The notes under the pieces were generated by a model, which had not been told where the DNA came from, did no database searches, and worked only from the letters and a program-made list of their open reading frames with translations. Shown piece after piece: positions 6,230 to 8,951 of a stretch of 8,951 nt of DNA. Location of the stretch: contig JAPOXB010000047.1 of assembly GCA_026707335.1 (NCBI GenBank), positions 1 to 8,951 on the forward strand, in the 5' to 3' direction. Numbering within the stretch: position 1 is the first letter of the stretch; every line of letters starts with the position of its first letter. Position numbers and translations under genes: made by a program. The stretch comes from Chloroflexota bacterium. GTDB lineage: Bacteria > Chloroflexota > Dehalococcoidia > Bin125.

Positions 6230-7342
6230 TCAGTCGTCGAGGCCCCAGAGGTCGATCGCGTTCCGGCCGACGATCCGCTGCCCGTCCTCGATCGTCTCGG
6301 CGGCGTCGAAGCAGGCCTGGATGCTCTCCTGCGTGTAGCCCAGCGTGCTCTCGGGGTGCGGGTAGTCGTAGGTCCACATGATGCGGTCGGCGCCCATCAG
6401 ATCCACCTGGCGCAGGCCGGGCACGTCGTCCATGAAGGTCGCGTAGCAGTTGTTGAACCAGTAGTAGCTGGGTGGGTGGGCCAGCCGCGGGTTCATCTCC
6501 GACTCGAAGGCCTTGTAGACCTTGTCGGCCTCGAACAGGGCCGACGGCACCCAGGCGATGCCGCCCTCGGTGAAGACGACGCGCAGGCTGGGGTGCCGCT
6601 CGAGGATGCCGGAGAAGGTCAGCAGCGACCACAGCCGCCGGAAGCCGCCGAAGGCCACGACGATCGTCGTCGCCAGGCCGCCCAGGCCGCGCGCGTCGAA
6701 GGTCTCGCCGACGTGGAAGGAGAGCGGCAGGCCGACCTCCTCGACCGCGCTCCAGAACCCGTCGAGCTTGCGGCTGTTGTAGAAGACGCCGGGCGGCAGC
6801 GTGGGCATCATCATCGCCTTGAAGCCCAGCTCCTTGAGTTGGGCGCCGCCCTCGCGCACCGACGCCTCGTCCCAGAAGGGCAGCAGCCCGATGGGGAAGA
6901 GCCGGTCGCGGTGAGGCTCCACGTAGTCCATCACGATCTCGTTGTAGGCCCGGAAGCAGGCGGCGATGAACTCGTGGTCGTCGTTGCGGATGACGCCCAT
7001 GGTGCGCTGCGGGAAGAGGACGTCCTTGCTGATGCCCTCGGCGTCCATGTCGCGGATGCGCAGCTCCACGTCCCACATGCCGGCCCGCCCCTCGATCATC
7101 TCCGAGGGGAAGCCGGGGTTATCGAGGCTGAAGCCGTCGGCCACCATGTGGAAGCCGGTCTCGTCCCAGTAGCCGCGCGGGCCGCGGTCGCGGTACTTGG
7201 GCGGCAGGTAGTCGGTCCAGTCGAGCGGCTCCAGGAAGTGGCTGTCGGCGGAGACGACCGTGGTCCCGGCGGGCCAGGGCGACTCGGGCTGATCGGGCTC
7301 GCGGTGCTTCGGCCAAGCGCGCGGTTCGTGAACGGCGACCAT
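6230..7342 (-). CDS. Amidohydrolase_2 family metal-dependent hydrolase/decarboxylase (370 aa)
   Basis: The protein belongs to the TIM-barrel amidohydrolase_2 family (ACMSD/gamma-resorcylate-decarboxylase relatives), which hydrolyse or decarboxylate ring acids and related compounds at a metal centre. Visible marks are SADSHFLEP (31-39; Asp33, His35, Glu38), the mid-barrel PLSFHVGE with His210, TEGGIAWVP, and the closing WTYDYPHPES with Asp326. The strand-1 motif is D-S-H, as in many members of this group that lack the full HxH pair, so decarboxylase or C-C hydrolase chemistry is possible. No signal peptide is present; it is cytoplasmic. GGAGGAG four bases before the ATG at 7342 supports the start. 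It lies 102 bases after the SDR on the same strand, and an extended -10-like element in the gap suggests its own promoter. Confidence 0.9.
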   Translation of the reverse strand: MVAVHEPRAWPKHREPDQPESPWPAGTTVVSADSHFLEPLDWTDYLPPKYRDRGPRGYWDETGFHMVADGFSLDNPGFPSEMIEGRAGMWDVELRIRDMDAEGISKDVLFPQRTMGVIRNDDHEFIAACFRAYNEIVMDYVEPHRDRLFPIGLLPFWDEASVREGGAQLKELGFKAMMMPTLPPGVFYNSRKLDGFWSAVEEVGLPLSFHVGETFDARGLGGLATTIVVAFGGFRRLWSLLTFSGILERHPSLRVVFTEGGIAWVPSALFEADKVYKAFESEMNPRLAHPPSYYWFNNCYATFMDDVPGLRQVDLMGADRIMWTYDYPHPESTLGYTQESIQACFDAAETIEDGQRIVGRNAIDLWGLDD

Positions 7343-7361
7343 CGGACTCCTCCAGTCTGCG

Positions 7362-7384
7362 GCTCCCGCCCGCGAGGCGGGAGC
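7362..7384 (-). promoter_or_regulatory. Perfect 9-bp hairpin at the predicted 5' end of the amidohydrolase mRNA
   Basis: GCTCCCGCC (7362-7370), loop CGCGA, and GGCGGGAGC (7376-7384) form an exact inverted repeat. It lies between the extended -10-like element (7394-7402) and the ribosome binding site (about 7347-7353), so with a start near 7387 it would be the first structure of the leader, perhaps stabilising the mRNA. As DNA it could be an operator just downstream of the start point. It could also end SDR transcription, but no U tract follows. Confidence 0.5.
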
Positions 7385-7393
7385 GATGCCCTA

Positions 7394-7402
7394 TCTATAC
7401 CA
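7394..7402 (-). promoter_or_regulatory. Extended -10 promoter element for the amidohydrolase gene
   Basis: On the minus strand the sequence is TGGTATAGATAG: a TG-n extension followed by TATAGA, in a local AT-rich island of otherwise very GC-rich DNA. No -35 box is seen at normal spacing, which extended -10 promoters can tolerate. Confidence 0.4.
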
Positions 7403-7444
7403 CTTCCCGAAGATGGCTGCCCGGCGCGCGGCGCCGTGCGGCCG

Positions 7445-8248
7445 CTACTCCTTGCGCCCGCCCGTCGTCCAGATCAGGCCGCCGTCGACGGTCAGCGTCT
7501 GGCCCGTCGTGTAGGTCGAGGCGTCGGAGGCGAAGTAGAGCAGCGCGTCGGCGATCTCGTGCGGCTGGCCCGCCCGCGGGATCGGGATGTGGCGCACGGC
7601 CGCCGCCTTGGCCGCGGGCTGCTCGTCCTCGGGCATCAGGGCGAACATGGCGTTGTAGAGCCGCGTGTCGATGGCCCCCGGCGCGACGCAGTTCACCCGG
7701 ATGCCGTACTGCGCCCACTCGACGCCCAGGTGCGAGGTCAGCATGATCACGCCCGCCTTGGCGATCGAGTAGTGCAGCGTGGGGATCTGCGGCCGCAGCC
7801 CGCTGACCGAGGAGATGTTGACGATCGCGCCGCCGCCGTGCTCCTTCATGTGCCGCGCGGCCGCCTGGCTGAGGAAGAAGAGGCCCTTCAGGTCGAGGTT
7901 CATCACCGTGTCCCAGGCGCGCTCGTTCATGTCGATGGCCGGGGAGAAGAAGTTGGTGCCGGCGTTGTTGATCAGGATGTCCAGCCCGCCGAGCTCCGCG
8001 ATCGTCGTGTCGACGATGCCCTGCAGCTGATCCATGCGGCCCGCGTGGGCCGGGATGACGACCGCGTTGCGGCCCAGCGCCCGCACCTGCTCGGCGACCT
8101 TCTCCAGATCCTCCTGCTTGCGGCTGCTGACGGCGACGTCGGCGCCGGCCTGCGCGAACAGCACGGCGGTCGCCTCGCCGATGCCGCGGCTCGCGCCGGT
8201 GACGAGCGCGACCTTGCCTTCGAGCGAGAAGCGGGGGAGGTCAGGCAT
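7445..8248 (-). CDS. Short-chain dehydrogenase/reductase, classical SDR (267 aa)
   Basis: A classical NAD(P)-dependent oxidoreductase with a Rossmann fold, cytoplasmic. The cofactor motif TGASRGIG is at residues 17-24, NNAG at 94-97, structural Asn117, catalytic Ser147 in NISSVSG, Tyr160 and Lys164 in YSIAK, and the NCVAPGAIDT loop after it. Arg21 in the glycine motif and Arg43 after the second strand (SSRK) favour NADP(H) over NAD(H). The protein would reduce a ketone or oxidise a secondary alcohol; a 3-hydroxyacyl-CoA role would fit the neighbouring acyl-CoA genes but is inference. AAGGAG lies six bases before the ATG at 8248. The amidohydrolase gene follows on the same strand. Upstream is the structured 680-bp non-coding region. 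Confidence 0.93.
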   Translation of the reverse strand: MPDLPRFSLEGKVALVTGASRGIGEATAVLFAQAGADVAVSSRKQEDLEKVAEQVRALGRNAVVIPAHAGRMDQLQGIVDTTIAELGGLDILINNAGTNFFSPAIDMNERAWDTVMNLDLKGLFFLSQAAARHMKEHGGGAIVNISSVSGLRPQIPTLHYSIAKAGVIMLTSHLGVEWAQYGIRVNCVAPGAIDTRLYNAMFALMPEDEQPAAKAAAVRHIPIPRAGQPHEIADALLYFASDASTYTTGQTLTVDGGLIWTTGGRKE

Positions 8249-8295
8249 GGATGGCTCCTTGGGGGCTGGCGCGCCGCGGCGGGCGCGGTCGCCGG

Positions 8296-8301
8296 AGGAT
8301 A
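8296..8301 (-). promoter_or_regulatory. Possible -10 element for the SDR gene
   Basis: On the minus strand GCCTATCCT lies about 48 bases before the ATG. TATCCT matches four of six -10 bases, and no -35 box is evident. Confidence 0.25.
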
Positions 8302-8347
8302 GGCGGGCGCCTGGGGCGCGACAACCGGGGAACCTCACCCCCTGTCC

Positions 8348-8374
8348 CCGTCTCTATCTCGACGATGGAGAGGG
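8348..8374. repeat. Imperfect 11-bp inverted repeat
   Basis: CCGTCTCTATC (8348-8358), loop TCGAC, GATGGAGAGGG (8364-8374) pair with one mismatch and one G-T pair. It is followed after four bases by a second, perfect hairpin. Confidence 0.5.
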
Positions 8375-8378
8375 TTCT

Positions 8379-8406
8379 GATCCCCTCTCCCCAGGGAGAG
8401 GGGATC
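8379..8406. repeat. Perfect 12-bp inverted repeat (REP-like hairpin)
   Basis: GATCCCCTCTCC (8379-8390) and GGAGAGGGGATC (8395-8406) are exact reverse complements around CCAG. Allowing one T-G pair the stem extends three more pairs to 8376-8409. The CCCTCTCC/GGAGAGGG core resembles dispersed intergenic hairpins common in some GC-rich genomes. A T7 run follows 17 bases after the extended stem, too far for a standard intrinsic terminator. Confidence 0.65.
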
Positions 8407-8425
8407 GGACCTTCACCGCGCGCTC

Positions 8426-8432
8426 TTTTTTT
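8426..8432 (+). repeat. T7 homopolymer, first of three
   Basis: Seven T in GC-rich surroundings, followed by CGCCC. Two similar runs lie at 8496 and 8727, each also followed by CGC. Confidence 0.6.
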
Positions 8433-8495
8433 CGCCCGCCGCGCGTCCGATGGTCGGCCGGCTCCACGCTGGACTGCTTGTTCACCCCCACGAAG

Positions 8496-8504
8496 TTTTT
8501 TTTT
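8496..8504 (+). repeat. T9 homopolymer, second of three
   Basis: Nine T between CGAAG and CGCGGGG. The flanks CGAA and TTCG are complementary, so the run can form the loop of a small hairpin. Confidence 0.6.
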
Positions 8505-8514
8505 CGCGGGGTGC

Positions 8515-8546
8515 GCCGGGGGTCAAGGGACGACCGCCGGGGGTCA
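8515..8546 (+). repeat. Direct repeat of an 11-mer, 21 bases apart
   Basis: GCCGGGGGTCA occurs at 8515-8525 and again at 8536-8546. It lies just before the 11-bp tandem array and may be a relic of the same duplication process. Confidence 0.55.
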
Positions 8547-8559
8547 GGAAGGGGGGACT

Positions 8560-8680
8560 CGGGGTGCTCCCGGGGTGCTCCCGGGGTGCTCCAGGGGTGT
8601 TCCAGGGCGGCTCTGGGGGCGCACTAGGGCGGCACTAGGTGGGCACAAGGGCGGCGCAAGGGCGGCGCAAGGAGTGCGCG
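8560..8680 (+). repeat. 11-bp tandem array, 11 units, graded divergence
   Basis: Eleven contiguous units of exactly 11 bases. Units 1-3 are identical (CGGGGTGCTCC), unit 4 is AGGGGTGTTCC, unit 5 AGGGCGGCTCT, unit 6 GGGGGCGCACT, unit 7 AGGGCGGCACT, unit 8 AGGTGGGCACA, units 9 and 10 AGGGCGGCGCA, unit 11 AGGAGTGCGCG. Each unit starts with a G run, so G runs recur once per helical turn on one face of the DNA. The first four units, with G4 runs separated by seven bases, meet the usual G-quadruplex pattern. The period is not a multiple of three, so the array is not coding. Confidence 0.85.
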
Positions 8681-8719
8681 GGGGTGAGGTTCGGGCGCCC
8701 GCCCGCCCGACCATCCGCG

Positions 8720-8738
8720 CGCGAAATTTTTTTTCGCG
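8720..8738. repeat. T8 run inside a perfect 7-bp inverted repeat
   Basis: CGCGAAA (8720-8726) and TTTCGCG (8732-8738) are exact reverse complements around five T. The T8 run spans 8727-8734. It is the third T run of the region. Confidence 0.6.
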
Positions 8739-8749
8739 ACGCCCTCTCC

Positions 8750-8770
8750 CCTCCCTCATAGCGAGGGGGG
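8750..8770. repeat. 8-bp inverted repeat with loop ATAGC
   Basis: CCTCCCTC (8750-8757) pairs with GAGGGGGG (8763-8770), with one T-G pair. It is another C/T-rich against G/A-rich hairpin like that at 8379. Confidence 0.45.
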
Positions 8771-8827
8771 CCACGTTTCCCCCACCACTCCCTTACGTCA
8801 ACTGTGGAAACTTTACACCCAAAAACC

Positions 8828-8859
8828 TTGACCGCCCCCCCCCCCCTAGACGTCATAAT
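8828..8859 (+). promoter_or_regulatory. Candidate promoter with a C12 tract in its spacer
   Basis: TTGACC (8828-8833, five of six -35 bases) is followed by G, an uninterrupted run of 12 C (8835-8846), TAGACGT, and CATAAT (8854-8859, five of six -10 bases). The spacer is 20 bases, three longer than the optimum of 17. A start near 8866 would give a leader of about 64 nt to the ATG at 8930. The upstream flank is the most AT-rich patch of the region, as expected for a promoter. Confidence 0.45.
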
Positions 8860-8880
8860 GTCTCCGCTCTCGAAGCACGA

Positions 8881-8901
8881 CCCCATCCAGAGGGGATGGG
8901 G
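8881..8901 (+). promoter_or_regulatory. Leader hairpin upstream of the right-edge gene
   Basis: CCCCATCC (8881-8888), loop AGAGG, GGATGGGG (8894-8901) form a perfect 8-bp stem. It lies 13 bases before the GGAAAGGA ribosome binding site and inside the predicted leader. No U tract follows, so it is more likely a stabilising or regulatory stem than a terminator. Confidence 0.5.
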
Positions 8902-8914
8902 CGGTCACATCCAC

Positions 8915-8922
8915 GGAAAGGA
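8915..8922 (+). promoter_or_regulatory. Ribosome binding site of the right-edge gene
   Basis: GGAAAGGA ends seven bases before the ATG at 8930. An ATG at 8922 runs only three codons to a TGA that overlaps the 8930 start as ATGA, so 8930 is the real start. Confidence 0.6.
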
Positions 8923-8929
8923 TGACGCC

Positions 8930-8951
8930 ATGAGCAACTATTGGGAGACCC
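8930..8951 (+). CDS. Start of an unidentified protein (truncated at the right edge)
   Basis: Only seven codons are visible, reading MSNYWET. They follow a strong ribosome binding site, a leader hairpin and a promoter-like element, which together make this a credible gene start. Nothing can be said about function from seven residues. Confidence 0.55.

Larger units (their letters stand above)
8249..8929. other. Long structured non-coding region
   Basis: Long open frames cross this stretch on both strands, but their translations are low-complexity Gly/Pro/Arg products of repeats whose 11-bp period is not a multiple of three. None has a protein-like composition, so I call no gene here. The stretch holds hairpins, T runs, a direct repeat, an 11-bp tandem array and a C tract, listed separately. 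The only clear AT-rich patch, about 8790-8830, is next to the right-edge gene. Confidence 0.6.

Noticed and set aside
6356..8302. Plus-strand open frame of 648 codons opposite the amidohydrolase and SDR genes
   Set aside because: It is a shadow of two well-supported minus-strand genes; the translation is His/Arg/Val-rich and low in normal protein features, as usual for antisense frames in GC-rich DNA.
8379..8432. Intrinsic terminator made of the 8379-8406 hairpin and the T7 run
   Set aside because: About 20 bases separate the stem from the T run, and no plus-strand gene ends upstream; the SDR gene reads the other way.
8549..8680. CRISPR array
   Set aside because: The repeat is 11 bp with no spacers, which does not fit any CRISPR layout, and no cas gene is present.
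8251..8925. Long plus-strand open frame of 224 codons across the right-hand intergenic region, and an overlapping 197-codon frame at 8034-8627
   Set aside because: Translations are Gly/Pro/Arg-rich products of hairpins and the 11-bp array, with no ribosome binding site. The second also lies antisense to the SDR gene.
1..8951. tRNA, rRNA, insertion sequence or attachment site
   Set aside because: No cloverleaf-like sequence, transposase-like protein, terminal inverted repeat pair or integrase was seen by eye on either strand.

Overview
The window is about 9 kb of very GC-rich, densely coded bacterial chromosome. It carries a cluster of acyl-CoA and small-molecule catabolism genes. The gene families (divergent crotonases, a MaoC-like double hotdog protein, an ACAD10/11-type kinase, an amidohydrolase_2 protein, a CFP30B-like tandem VOC protein, a classical SDR) and the short inverted repeats of the type CCCTCTCC..GGAGAGGG fit a heterotroph such as a Chloroflexota/Dehalococcoidia (SAR202-like) or actinobacterial lineage. 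The lineage is inference: no rRNA or marker gene is present.

Layout. (1) 1-388, minus strand: two very basic ORFs, one cut by the left edge and one complete 59-residue protein. (2) 389-668: non-coding leader/intergenic DNA with an inverted repeat next to a ribosome binding site. (3) 669-6202: six metabolic genes, namely crotonase A (-), MaoC-like hydratase (+), crotonase B (-), crotonase C (+), ACAD10/11-like phosphotransferase (+) and tandem VOC protein (+). They are packed with alternating divergent and convergent junctions: divergent starts at 1517/1622 and 3320/3428, convergent ends at 2515/2520 and 6202/6230. (4) 6230-8248, minus strand: SDR oxidoreductase followed by an amidohydrolase_2 protein. 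(5) 8249-8929: about 680 bp without a credible gene but full of structure. It holds two consecutive hairpins, three T homopolymers, a 21-bp-spaced direct repeat, an 11-bp tandem array of 11 units with graded divergence, and a C12 tract lying between a -35-like and a -10-like element. (6) 8930-8951: the first seven codons of a plus-strand gene with a good ribosome binding site, cut by the right edge.

How the genes may work together: three crotonases, a hydratase-like hotdog protein, a kinase of the family that phosphorylates 4-hydroxyacyl-CoA, and an SDR together suggest beta-oxidation-like breakdown of an unusual (perhaps hydroxylated or cyclic) acyl-CoA. The three crotonases do not carry the same catalytic acids, so they are probably not redundant. 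The substrate cannot be read from the sequence. The least ordinary part is the structured right-hand intergenic region, especially the possible C-tract length switch in the promoter of the truncated right-edge gene and the decaying 11-bp array.
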